From: Blastocatellia bacterium
GTDB taxonomy: Bacteria > Acidobacteriota > Blastocatellia > HR10
Direction of reading: 5' to 3'
DNA: 64,000 bases
Assembly (NCBI GenBank): GCA_025055075.1
Contig: JANWYV010000005.1
Location: 1-64,000 of the forward strand
Shown here piece after piece: positions 34,600 through 43,117 of this stretch. Within the stretch, counting starts at the first letter, position 1. Every line of letters begins with the position of its first letter. The notes under the pieces are model-generated. The model saw nothing but the letters and a program-made list of their open reading frames with translations, did no database searches and was not told where the DNA came from. The position numbers were made by a program, and so were the translations under genes.

Positions 34600-35570
34600 C
34601 CGAAGCGCTCATCGTCGTCAAAGACCTCAGGAAATATTTCCCCGTGCGGCGTGGTGCCTTCGGCGATCTGTTCGGGAAACCCGCGTGGGTGCGCGCTGTA
34701 GACGGCGTGAGCTTCTCGATCCGAGAGGGAGAGACGCTAGGACTCGTCGGCGAATCCGGGTGTGGGAAGACGACGACGGGCCGATGTTTGCTTCGATTGA
34801 TCGAGCCGACGGCAGGAGAAATTCGATTTGACGGCACCGACCTGCTCCGACTCTCGAAGCGCGAGCTGCGCGAGCGGCGTCGTCACATGCAGATCATCTT
34901 CCAAGACCCCTACGCCTCGCTCAACCCCAGGATGACCGTCGGCGAAATTATTGAGGAGCCACTGCGCATCCACCGCGTGGGGACATCGGCGGAGCGGCGC
35001 GCTCGCGTCCGCGAGTTGCTGGCGGAAGTCGGACTTCCGGCGGACGCGCTGACCCGGTATCCGCATGAGTTCTCCGGCGGACAACGGCAACGCATCGGGA
35101 TCGCGCGCGCGCTCGCCCTCCGGCCGAAGTTCATCGTCGCCGATGAGCCCGTATCGGCGCTCGACGTCTCGATCCAAGCGCAGATCGTGAACCTGCTGCA
35201 GGATCTGCAACAGCGATACGGCCTCACTTACCTCTTCATCTCGCACGGATTGGCACTCGTCCGGTACATCGCTGCGCGCGTCGGCGTGATGTATCTGGGG
35301 AAGCTCGTCGAGATCGCGCCGACGGAGATGCTCTATCGCCATCCTCTGCATCCTTACACGCAAGCTCTGCTGCAGGCGGTGCCGGAGCCAGATCCGGAGG
35401 TGCGCCGACAACGGATGCCGCTGCGCGGAGAGCTTCCCTCTCCTTTGCATCCTCCCTCGGGCTGTCGCTTCCACACCCGATGTCCCTTCGCTATGGCCGA
35501 ATGCCGAGAGGTCGAACCCGAGTTGAAAGAAGTCGTCCCTGGCCATTTCGTCGCGTGCTTCCTCGTCTGA
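34596..35570 (+). CDS. peptide/nickel-type ABC transporter ATPase (DppF/OppF-like)
   Basis: Second ATPase of the peptide importer, 324 aa. It starts [20 protein letters not shown], a typical OppF N-terminus, with Walker [12 protein letters not shown], signature FSGGQRQR, Walker [14 protein letters not shown]-loop ISHG (His followed by Gly rather than Asp) and the C-terminal [16 protein letters not shown] plus [10 protein letters not shown]. The ATG overlaps the first ATPase stop (ATGA). The pair most likely forms a heterodimer; the membrane subunits must be encoded elsewhere. Confidence 0.94.
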   Translation: MTEALIVVKDLRKYFPVRRGAFGDLFGKPAWVRAVDGVSFSIREGETLGLVGESGCGKTTTGRCLLRLIEPTAGEIRFDGTDLLRLSKRELRERRRHMQIIFQDPYASLNPRMTVGEIIEEPLRIHRVGTSAERRARVRELLAEVGLPADALTRYPHEFSGGQRQRIGIARALALRPKFIVADEPVSALDVSIQAQIVNLLQDLQQRYGLTYLFISHGLALVRYIAARVGVMYLGKLVEIAPTEMLYRHPLHPYTQALLQAVPEPDPEVRRQRMPLRGELPSPLHPPSGCRFHTRCPFAMAECREVEPELKEVVPGHFVACFLV

Positions 35571-35595
35571 AACATGAAAACGCCGTCGTTCGCTC

Positions 35596-35632
35596 TTGAC
35601 AGGTGAGCACGCTTCCCACATACTGTGTGCTC
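35596..35632 (+). promoter_or_regulatory. promoter with embedded palindrome upstream of the aroF-pheA fusion
   Basis: Consensus TTGACA (35596-35601) is followed by CATACT (35619-35624, 17-bp spacer) or TACTGT (35621-35626, 19 bp). GAGCAC (35605-35610) and GTGCTC (35627-35632) form an inverted repeat centred in the spacer and overlapping the -10 box, a position typical of a repressor operator. Confidence 0.5.
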
Positions 35633-35900
35633 GCATCTTTCGCCGTCGAGGATGTGGAGGATGCTGACGCTGAGGATGAGCGAAGAGAGACGTGGTCTGA
35701 TCCACACGGCGCGTGTATCGTGGTGGATGCCCGCAGCATTGGACTTCTCGCCTCGTCCCCTCTCGTTCTCGACGCCCTTCTACTTTCGTCCGCCGCGGGC
35801 GGACGAGCGCGACTGATTTTCCCCGACGCTGACAACCCATCCCAAGCGAACGTCCTTTCCCGCAAGATCGCGGGAGATCCCTTTTCGAGGAGGTGAGCCT
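35633..35900 (+). other. long untranslated leader of the aroF-pheA fusion gene
   Basis: About 265 nt with no convincing gene; one small frame at 35603-35896 has no ribosome site or recognisable content. A perfect 6-bp hairpin TCCCGC/GCGGGA (35858-35863 with 35870-35875) lies just before a T4 and the ribosome site GAGGAGGTG. The length suggests mRNA-level control, but I see no Phe/Tyr/Trp-rich leader peptide and no T-box. Confidence 0.4.
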
Positions 35901-37586
35901 ATGGCCATTCAGCTGAAACTCGTCAATTGGGAGGCGAAGAAGGAGCGAACGTTGGTGCGCGTGGGGGATCGAATCATCGGCGGCGAGAAGTTCGTCGTCA
36001 TGGCCGGCCCCTGCGCCGTGGAGAATCGGGAGATGATGTTGGAGATCGCCGAGCGGGTCAAGCGCCTGGGCGTCACGATGCTGCGCGGGGGGGCGTTCAA
36101 GCCGCGCACGTCGCCCTATAGCTTTCAAGGCTTGGGCGAAGAGGGATTGAAGATCCTGGCTGAAGCCCGCGAGCGCACGGGACTGCCTGTGGTGACCGAA
36201 GTCCTCTCGCCCGAACACGTCGAGTTGGTCGCCGCCTATGCCGACATGTTGCAGATCGGCGCCCGCAACATGCAGAATTTCGAGCTGCTCAAAGCCGTCG
36301 GCGAGCAACGAAAACCCGTTCTCCTCAAGCGTGGGATGGCCGCCACGCTCGAGGAATTTCTGGCCGCCGCCGAATATATTCTTGTGCGCGGCAACGAGAA
36401 CGTCGTCCTCTGCGAGCGTGGGATTCGCACCTTCTCCGACCACTCGCGTTTCACGCTCGATCTCAGTCTGATTCCCGTTCTCAAGTCGAAGACGCACCTC
36501 CCGATCATCGTGGATCCGAGCCATGGCACCGGCAATCGGCAACACGTCGCGGCGATGGCGCTGGCGGCGATCGCAGCCGGTGCCGATGGGATCATCGTCG
36601 AGGTTCACCCGGATCCGGAGAAGGCCCTCTCCGATGGGCCGCAGAGCCTCTATTTCGAGCAACTCGAGAAGCTCATGCGCGATCTCGAGGTGATCGCTCC
36701 CGTCGTTGGCCGACAGCTCGATCTCTCCTACAAGCCGGTCGTCCCAGCGGCATGGGTGAAGGTCTCGCCGTTGAAGGTCGCCTATCAAGGCGAGCCCGGC
36801 GCGTTCAGTGAGAAAGCCGTCTTCCAATATTTCGGCGAGAACGCCCAGGCCATCGCGCACCTGACGTTCCGCGACGTCTTCGAAGCCGTCGCGACGCGTC
36901 GCGCCCACTATGGCGTGATCCCGATCGAGAATTCCCTGACCGGGAGCATCCACGAGAATTACGACCTCCTGCTCGAATACGACGTCGCCATCGTCGGTGA
37001 GTTGAAGCTGCGGATCGTTCACAACCTCATCGCTCACGAAGGGGCTACTCTCGAGGAGATCCGCCACGTCTACGTCCATCCCCAGGCGATGGCACAGTGC
37101 CACCTCTTCCTCGCGGCGCATCCCGAATGGGAGATCCACCAAGTTTACGATACGGCCGGCGCGGTCAAACACATCAAGGAGAATGGCCTGCGCGATGCCG
37201 CAGCCATCGCCAGCCTCGATGCCGCCAAACGCTTCGGCATGGCCGTGCTCAAGGAGAGCATCGAGTCCGATCCGCGGAACTACACGCGCTTCCTCGTCAT
37301 CTCCGCCGAGCATGCGATCACTGAGAAGGCGAATAAGACGTCGCTCATCTACAGCACGCCGAACGTGCCGGGTGCCCTCCTGCGCACACTCAAGGTTTTC
37401 GCTGATCGGAACGTCAACCTCGTGAAGTTGGAGTCTCGCCCCATCGCTGGTCGCCCCTGGGAATACGTGTTCTACGTGGACCTGGAAGGGAGTCTAGAAG
37501 ATCCGGTCATCGCCGGAGCGATCGAGGACGTGCGGCAGCTGACGGACTTCTTGAAGATCCTCGGCTCCTATCCGGCCTCGCCATAA
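35901..37586 (+). CDS. fusion of DAHP synthase, prephenate dehydratase and ACT domain
   Basis: One 561-aa chain with three parts. Residues about 1-275 are a type I-beta DAHP synthase core ([52 protein letters not shown]) lacking the ferredoxin-like N-domain of the paralogue at 14547. About 290-475 are prephenate dehydratase ([27 protein letters not shown], and the catalytic Thr-Arg-Phe at 462-464). About 480-556 are an ACT domain with the Phe-binding ESRP at 511-514. The ACT domain may let phenylalanine inhibit both activities (inference). No chorismate mutase domain is present. Ribosome site GAGGAGGTG. No stop or frameshift lies between the parts. Confidence 0.93.
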   Translation: MAIQLKLVNWEAKKERTLVRVGDRIIGGEKFVVMAGPCAVENREMMLEIAERVKRLGVTMLRGGAFKPRTSPYSFQGLGEEGLKILAEARERTGLPVVTEVLSPEHVELVAAYADMLQIGARNMQNFELLKAVGEQRKPVLLKRGMAATLEEFLAAAEYILVRGNENVVLCERGIRTFSDHSRFTLDLSLIPVLKSKTHLPIIVDPSHGTGNRQHVAAMALAAIAAGADGIIVEVHPDPEKALSDGPQSLYFEQLEKLMRDLEVIAPVVGRQLDLSYKPVVPAAWVKVSPLKVAYQGEPGAFSEKAVFQYFGENAQAIAHLTFRDVFEAVATRRAHYGVIPIENSLTGSIHENYDLLLEYDVAIVGELKLRIVHNLIAHEGATLEEIRHVYVHPQAMAQCHLFLAAHPEWEIHQVYDTAGAVKHIKENGLRDAAAIASLDAAKRFGMAVLKESIESDPRNYTRFLVISAEHAITEKANKTSLIYSTPNVPGALLRTLKVFADRNVNLVKLESRPIAGRPWEYVFYVDLEGSLEDPVIAGAIEDVRQLTDFLKILGSYPASP

Positions 37587-37613
37587 GCGCCTTGGAGGCG
37601 GCTGCTCCCCGCG

Positions 37614-37643
37614 CTTGACATTGGCGGGCCGCCGTTGGTTGAA
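37614..37643 (+). promoter_or_regulatory. possible promoter of the isopropylmalate-synthase-like gene
   Basis: Consensus TTGACA (37614-37619) is 18 bp from a weak TTGAAT (37638-37643). The expected start near 37650 would leave a leader of about 33 nt containing AAAGGAGG before the ATG at 37683. Confidence 0.45.
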
Positions 37644-37682
37644 TTCTCTTACCTCGCGGGGCGAGGAAAGGAGGCGAGCGCC

Positions 37683-38930
37683 ATGGATGAGCACCCACTC
37701 ATCTACGATTGGAATCGCGTGGGGGGAGATGTCCCGACCGTTCGAGAGATCGAGTTCGATGACGAGACGCTGCGAGATGGCTTACAATCGCCGTCGGTGA
37801 CCAACCCCTCCATCGAAGAGAAGATCGAGATCCTTCACCTAATGGCGAGCTTGGGCATCGAGTCAGCCAATCTCGGCTTGCCCGGAGCCGGACCGCACGT
37901 CGTCGAGACAGTGACGCGCTTGGCTCGGGAGATCGTAGAGGCTCGCCTGCCGATTCGTCCCAATTGCGCGGCGCGGACTGTGCGCGCCGATATTCAACCG
38001 ATCATTGACATCTCGGAGAAAGTGGGCATTCCCATCGAGTGCTGCACCTTCATCGGATCGAGCCCGATCCGCCAATACGCGGAGGATTGGACGCTCGACA
38101 TGATGTTGCGCGCGACCGAAGACGCCGTCACCTTCGCCGTCCGCCACGGCCTGCCCGTCATGTATGTCACCGAGGATACGACCCGCGCCCATCCGGAGAC
38201 GCTTCGGAAGCTCTATACGACGGCCATCGAATGTGGCGCGCGCCGCGTCTGTCTGGCCGACACGGTCGGGCACGCCACGCCGCGCGGCGTGCACGCGCTC
38301 GTGCAGTTCATCAAGCACGTGATCGCCGATACGGGCGAGGATGTGAAGATCGACTTCCACGGTCATATGGATCGCGGCCTCGGCGTAATCAACACGATCG
38401 CCGCCATTGAGGCGGGCGTGCATCGCGTGCACGGATGTGCGCTCGGCATCGGGGAACGGTGCGGGAATACGCCGATGGACCTGTTATTGGTGAACCTGCA
38501 ACTGATGGGGTACATCCGTCGCGACCTCTCGAAACTAGGGGATTATTGTCGCGCCGTCGCGCGTGCCTGCGGCATCGAGATCCCATTCAACTACCCGGTC
38601 GTTGGGCGCGATGCTTTCCGCACGGGGACGGGCGTGCATGCCGCGGCTGTCATCAAGGCCTATCGAAAGAAGGACGTCGAGCTGGCCAATACCGTGTACT
38701 CGAGCGTTCCGGCGCACTGGTTCGGTTTGGAACAGACGATTGAGGTCGGTCCGATGAGCGGGAAATCGAACGTCATCTTCTGGCTGGAGAAGCGCGGCAT
38801 CGAGCCGACCGAGGAGCGCGTCGAACGCATCTTCGCGGCAGCGAAGCGATCCTCGCGCGTGCTCACCGAGGACGAAGTGTGGGCGCTTCTGGATGAATCC
38901 ACCGACGTGCGCGAACGATCCTTCGGATGA
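37683..38930 (+). CDS. 2-isopropylmalate/homocitrate/citramalate synthase-family enzyme
   Basis: Acetyl-CoA-dependent Claisen-type condensing enzyme of about 415 aa (HMGL-like TIM barrel). The metal and substrate motif DETLRDGLQSPSV is at about 27-39; VTEDTTRAHPE, DTVGHATPRGV and the metal-binding FHGHMDRGLGV follow, then GERCGNTPMD. The C-terminal part resembles the catalytic linker region; the full LeuA regulatory domain is missing, so leucine feedback is doubtful. Substrate among these oxo acids cannot be fixed by eye. AAAGGAGG precedes the ATG. Its stop overlaps the M20 peptidase start. Confidence 0.85.
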   Translation: MDEHPLIYDWNRVGGDVPTVREIEFDDETLRDGLQSPSVTNPSIEEKIEILHLMASLGIESANLGLPGAGPHVVETVTRLAREIVEARLPIRPNCAARTVRADIQPIIDISEKVGIPIECCTFIGSSPIRQYAEDWTLDMMLRATEDAVTFAVRHGLPVMYVTEDTTRAHPETLRKLYTTAIECGARRVCLADTVGHATPRGVHALVQFIKHVIADTGEDVKIDFHGHMDRGLGVINTIAAIEAGVHRVHGCALGIGERCGNTPMDLLLVNLQLMGYIRRDLSKLGDYCRAVARACGIEIPFNYPVVGRDAFRTGTGVHAAAVIKAYRKKDVELANTVYSSVPAHWFGLEQTIEVGPMSGKSNVIFWLEKRGIEPTEERVERIFAAAKRSSRVLTEDEVWALLDESTDVRERSFG

Positions 38931-40198
38931 TGGATGCGCTCATGGCCTCGATGACGCCATCGCGACCTTCGAACACGTCCGCGATCGCCGCGCGCTTCCT
39001 CCCTCTTCTAGAACACCCGCATGTCGCACGGGCGCTGGCATGGTTGGATGCCCATGTGGATGACATCACGCGCGAGCAGATTCGCCTGTGTGAGATCCCC
39101 GCTCCCCCTTTTGGCGAATCGGCGCGCGCCGCTTACCTGCGCGATCGGTTCCAGGAGCTTGGGCTCGCTCGCATTCACGTCGATGGCGTGGGCAATGTAC
39201 GCGGATGGCGGATCGGACGCTCCCCCACCCCTTTAGTCGTACTCGCGGCTCACCTGGATACGATCTTTCCCCCCGAGACGGAAGTCCGCGTCCGTCGAGA
39301 GAACGAACGGCTCTACGCGCCGGGCATTAGCGATAATGCCTGCGGACTGGCGGCCTTGCTCGCTCTGGGCGAAGCCTTGAATGCCGCGGCGATTCGAACG
39401 GCAGGCTCCCTGCTCTTTCTGGGCACCGTGGGCGAGGAGGGCGAAGGCAATCTGCGTGGCGTGCGCTACATCTTTCAAGGGGCGGAGCGTCTTCCCGAAG
39501 TCCATGCCTTCATCGCCCTGGAAGGAGCCGGCGCCGATGGCATCGTTCATTGTGCGCTCGGTTCGCGCCGTTATCGTCTCCACGTCCACGGCCCGGGTGG
39601 ACACAGCTGGGGAGATTTCGGCGCGCCCAATCCCATTCATCCCCTCGTGCGCACGGCCCTGCGATTGATGAATTACCCTTTGCCCGAGCACACCAGTGTG
39701 AGCCTCACGCGCATCGCGGGAGGGGAAGCCATCAACGCGATCCCGCGATCCGCATATCTGGACGTGGATGTGCGCTCGACGTCTGCGGGGGAGATCGCGC
39801 GCATCGAGCGTTCTCTTCACGAGATATTGGAGTACGCCGTTCACGCCGAGAGGTCGTGGCGACGAACTGCTCGCGCGCGTGCCGGTGAGCGCGGAGATCT
39901 GCAGTATCGCATCGAAGTGCTTGGGGATCGGCCGGCCGGCATGCTCTCCCCCGATGCGGAGATCGTGCAGATTGCCTGGGAAATCACGCGGTGGCTTGGT
40001 CGCACGCCGCGATTGGAATGTGCCTCGACTGACGCCAATCTCCCGATCGCCCTCGGCGTGCCTGCCATTGCGATCGGGACCGGGGGAGAAGCGGGTAACA
40101 TTCATACGCTTCAGGAGTGGTATGCTCCCGAAGGGCGCGCACTCGGCTTGAAGCGTGCGCTCCTCATCGCACTCGCTCTCGCTGGCGTAGACGCTTGA
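38927..40198 (+). CDS. M20-family metallopeptidase
   Basis: Predicted cytoplasmic zinc amino- or carboxypeptidase of about 423 aa. The first metal motif is LAAHLDTIF, followed by PGISDNACGLAALLALGEAL and the catalytic GEEGEGNLRG. The lid domain contains GPGGHSWGDFGAPNPIH and the ending CASTDANLPIALGVPAI with GTGGEAGNIHTLQEWY supplies the last ligand. No signal peptide. The start overlaps the upstream stop (ATGA), so translation is coupled; ATG at 38930 is an alternative. The M20 subtype is tripeptidase-like but unproven. Confidence 0.9.
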   Translation: MMDALMASMTPSRPSNTSAIAARFLPLLEHPHVARALAWLDAHVDDITREQIRLCEIPAPPFGESARAAYLRDRFQELGLARIHVDGVGNVRGWRIGRSPTPLVVLAAHLDTIFPPETEVRVRRENERLYAPGISDNACGLAALLALGEALNAAAIRTAGSLLFLGTVGEEGEGNLRGVRYIFQGAERLPEVHAFIALEGAGADGIVHCALGSRRYRLHVHGPGGHSWGDFGAPNPIHPLVRTALRLMNYPLPEHTSVSLTRIAGGEAINAIPRSAYLDVDVRSTSAGEIARIERSLHEILEYAVHAERSWRRTARARAGERGDLQYRIEVLGDRPAGMLSPDAEIVQIAWEITRWLGRTPRLECASTDANLPIALGVPAIAIGTGGEAGNIHTLQEWYAPEGRALGLKRALLIALALAGVDA

Positions 40199-40229
40199 AA
40201 GGCCCCACGCGAGACGCCCCCCGCGCGAT

Positions 40230-40259
40230 TTGCGCTCTCAGTGCATCCTCGGGCACAAT
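40230..40259 (+). promoter_or_regulatory. promoter of the S9 peptidase gene
   Basis: TTGCGC (40230-40235) and CACAAT (40254-40259) are 18 bp apart; the expected start near 40266 leaves a leader of about 33 nt with GGGAGGAGG before the ATG at 40299. Confidence 0.5.
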
Positions 40260-40298
40260 CTTCTCTCGATCGAATTCCAAACAGGGAGGAGGACTTCG

Positions 40299-42365
40299 AT
40301 GCGAGCCGCATCATCGAGGCGCTTCCCTCGACGCGCGATCTTGGCCATCACTCTTTCTCTCCTCTGTGCGCTTCCGCTGCGAGCCGCGGCGAGCAAACGG
40401 CCCTTCACCTTCGACGACTTGATGGCGATCTGGCGTCTGAGCGATCCACAGGTCTCGCCCGATGGAAGGTGGGTAGCGTTCACAGTGACGACGATGGACA
40501 AAGCGAAAAACGCGCGGTACACGGACATCTGGGTGATCCCCACGACGGGAGGAGAGCTGCGTCAGCTCACGACACATCCGGCCACGGATATGCGCCCGCG
40601 ATGGGCCCCCGACGGGCGGCGGTTGGCATTCATCTCGACCCGCGACGGGACGCCGCAGATTTGGACGATGGACGTGACTGGAGGCGAGCCTCAACCGCTC
40701 ACGCGTTTTCCCACAGGCGCCTCAGGCGTGCTCTGGTCTCCGGATGGACGACATTTGGCGTTCACGGCCGAAGTCTATCCCGATTGCCCCGACGAAGCGT
40801 GTAATCGCCGTCGCGAAGAGGAGCGCGCTCGCAGTCAGGTCAAGGCGCGCATCTATACCCGCTTGCTCTATCGGCATTGGGACACATGGAAGGACGGCAA
40901 GCGTCGGCATCTCTTCGTCATTCCGGCCACGGGTGGGCCAGCGCGCGATCTCACGCCGGGCGATCACGATGTTCCTCCCTTCGCCTTGGGCGGTCCCGAT
41001 GATTATGCCTTCTCGCCCGATGGAAACGAACTATGCTTCGTGCGGAAAGACAGCCACGACGAAGCCATCAGCACCAATAGCGACCTGTGGATCGTCCCCC
41101 TGCGCGGAGGTGAACCACGACGCCTCACGACGAATCCAGCGGCCGACAATTCCCCTCTCTATTCTCCCGATGGGCGTTACATCGCCTATCGGGCGCAAGA
41201 GCGCCCGGGATTCGAATCCGACCGATGGCGGTTGATGCTTTACGACCGTCAGACCGGGCGTACGCGAAGCCTCACTGACGCCCTCGATCATTGGGTCGAA
41301 GAATTCGTGTGGGCGCCCGATAGCCAGCGCCTCTACTTTACTGTCGCCGAAGGCGCTGCCTTCCCGATCTACGCCGTGACCATCGCGACCGGAGAGATCC
41401 AAAAGCTCGTCCCCACGGGGACGAACGAAGGGTTGCAGATCACGCCCGACGGAAAGACGCTCGTCTTCCTCCGCCACAGCTTCTCCCAACCGGCTGAGCT
41501 GCACCGCGTGAACGTGGATGGGAGCCAACTCACTCCACTGACGAGGATGAATGCGGAACGGCTCGCGCAGATTCAATGGGGGGACGTCCGCTCGATCTGG
41601 TACACGGGCGCCGCGGGCGCACGCGTTCAGGGATGGATCATCACGCCGCCGGGATTCGACCCTTCGCGGAAATATCCGATGATCGTGCTCCTTCATGGTG
41701 GACCGCAAAGCGTATGGGCGGACCTGTTCCACTATCGGTGGAACGCACAGCTTTTCGCCGCGGCCGGTTACGTCATCTTCCTGCCGAACCCACGCGGCAG
41801 TATCGGTTTCGGACAGAAATTCATTGACGAGATCAGCGGCGATTGGGGCGGCAAGGTCTACGAGGACGTGATGCGCGGCGTGGACTATGTCGTGAACCTC
41901 GGCTTCGTGGATCCGAATCGCATCGGCGCGGCCGGAGGCTCTTACGGCGGCTATCTCGTCAATTGGATCGCCGGGCAGACGGACCGCTTCCGCGCGCTCG
42001 TCTCGCACGCGGGCGTTTTCAATTTGATCAGCATGTACGGCTCGACCGAGGAACTGTGGTTCCCCGAATGGGAATTTCGCGGCACGCCTTGGACGAATAA
42101 GGAGCTGTACGAACGGTGGTCCCCGCACAATTTCGCGCAGAACTTCAAGACGCCGACGCTCGTCATTCATGGCGAACTCGATTTCCGCGTGCCGCTCAGC
42201 GAAGGGCTGCAGATGTTCACTGCCCTGCAGCGCCAGAATGTGCCCTCGAAGCTTGTCGTCTTCCCCGACGAGGGGCATTGGATCTTGAAGCCGCAAAACA
42301 GTGAGCTGTGGTACCGCACGGTGATCGAGTGGTTCGACAGGTATCTCAAGGCGCCGGGATCGTGA
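40299..42365 (+). CDS. exported S9-family serine peptidase (acylaminoacyl/dipeptidyl peptidase type)
   Basis: 688 aa with a signal peptide (about 1-31, ending PLRAAA). A beta-propeller (about 40-410) shows repeated PDGRxxAF-type blades, for example SPDGRWVAFTV and SPDGRHLAFTA. The alpha/beta-hydrolase domain has the catalytic triad Ser548 (GGSYGGY), Asp628 (GELDFRVP) and His660 (DEGHW). Members cleave short peptides. A good ribosome site (GGGAGGAGG) and its own promoter precede the ATG. It adds to the peptidase set around the peptide-transporter ATPases. Confidence 0.93.
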   Translation: MRAASSRRFPRRAILAITLSLLCALPLRAAASKRPFTFDDLMAIWRLSDPQVSPDGRWVAFTVTTMDKAKNARYTDIWVIPTTGGELRQLTTHPATDMRPRWAPDGRRLAFISTRDGTPQIWTMDVTGGEPQPLTRFPTGASGVLWSPDGRHLAFTAEVYPDCPDEACNRRREEERARSQVKARIYTRLLYRHWDTWKDGKRRHLFVIPATGGPARDLTPGDHDVPPFALGGPDDYAFSPDGNELCFVRKDSHDEAISTNSDLWIVPLRGGEPRRLTTNPAADNSPLYSPDGRYIAYRAQERPGFESDRWRLMLYDRQTGRTRSLTDALDHWVEEFVWAPDSQRLYFTVAEGAAFPIYAVTIATGEIQKLVPTGTNEGLQITPDGKTLVFLRHSFSQPAELHRVNVDGSQLTPLTRMNAERLAQIQWGDVRSIWYTGAAGARVQGWIITPPGFDPSRKYPMIVLLHGGPQSVWADLFHYRWNAQLFAAAGYVIFLPNPRGSIGFGQKFIDEISGDWGGKVYEDVMRGVDYVVNLGFVDPNRIGAAGGSYGGYLVNWIAGQTDRFRALVSHAGVFNLISMYGSTEELWFPEWEFRGTPWTNKELYERWSPHNFAQNFKTPTLVIHGELDFRVPLSEGLQMFTALQRQNVPSKLVVFPDEGHWILKPQNSELWYRTVIEWFDRYLKAPGS

Positions 42366-42421
42366 GCAAGTGGAAGACGAAGCGATCGGAGCAAAAGCTG
42401 GGGACTCCGCCGTCCGGCCTC

Positions 42422-42451
42422 TTGCTGAATGCTGCAGGAGCGGTCTACCAT
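42422..42451 (+). promoter_or_regulatory. promoter of the secreted unknown gene
   Basis: TTGCTG (42422-42427) and TACCAT (42446-42451) have an 18-bp spacer. Transcription should start near 42458, about 12 nt before the ATG at 42470; GAGGGGAA lies in this short leader. The -10 box is identical to that of nuoA. Confidence 0.5.
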
Positions 42452-42469
42452 ACCTTGTTCTGAGGGGAA

Positions 42470-43117
42470 ATGCCTGTGAAGCGATACGCGCCGGTCCTCC
42501 TCTGGGTGGGGCTTGTGCTGCCGTGCTGGGTCTCAGCGGGGTCTATCGCTTCGCTCGAACCGTTTGCCTCCGAGGACGTCTCTTCGGCCGCTTTTGAAAC
42601 CATCGCCTCCGTGCGGCAAGACCCTCGCCGCGCGCCTCCGAATCCCACGACTCCAGAGCGACCAAAGGGCACGGCCATCACCTTTGGGGGGAAGACACAC
42701 GAGGAGATTTTGCCAAATCCTTACCGATTCGCTCTTCCGCCGGAGATCGTCTCCAACGCCGTCGTGGAATTGCTGAAAGAGCTGGAGCTCACGCTCGATG
42801 AGCGAGAGAGTCAACCCCGCACGGGCCTTTTCCGAACGGAGTGGTACGTCTTCAGCAGAGGCATCCACACGAAGAGCGAGCTGCTGCGCGTAGCCGAGCT
42901 GCCGGAGAGCGAACTCCACAACTGGACGCACGCGCGGTATCGCGTGGAGATTCGCGTCAATCTCATCGAGTCGAACGTGACGACGGTCACGATCATCGCG
43001 GAGGTCGAAGGACTCGCTCAAGATGTCGTGAGCAGCACGTGGATTCGATGCCGTTCTCGCGGAGTGATTGAGAATAATCTCTTGCGCGCCTTGCGCGAAC
43101 GTCTGGAGGCGAAATGA
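42470..43117 (+). CDS. secreted protein of unknown function
   Basis: 215 aa, not recognised. A signal peptide spans about 1-23 (hydrophobic core VLLWVGLVLPCWVSA). The next 50 residues are Pro/Thr-rich and probably disordered. The folded part (about 85-210) alternates short strands and a helix (IVSNAVVELLKELELTLDERES, then RVEIRVNLIESNVTTVTIIAEVEG). This outline resembles small lipoproteins of the envelope but I cannot assign a family. The cysteine in the signal peptide is not in a clear lipobox. The stop overlaps the next gene (ATGA). Confidence 0.7.
   Translation: MPVKRYAPVLLWVGLVLPCWVSAGSIASLEPFASEDVSSAAFETIASVRQDPRRAPPNPTTPERPKGTAITFGGKTHEEILPNPYRFALPPEIVSNAVVELLKELELTLDERESQPRTGLFRTEWYVFSRGIHTKSELLRVAELPESELHNWTHARYRVEIRVNLIESNVTTVTIIAEVEGLAQDVVSSTWIRCRSRGVIENNLLRALRERLEAK

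Noticed and set aside
35603-35896. Small frame in the aroF-pheA leader as a leader peptide or gene
   Set aside because: No ribosome site, no run of aromatic codons and no homology I recognise.
34737-37313. 858-codon open frame on the minus strand across the second ABC ATPase and the aroF-pheA fusion
   Set aside because: It is antisense to two clear enzymes, has no family motifs and is rich in Arg, His and Asp, as expected from the complement of high-GC codons.
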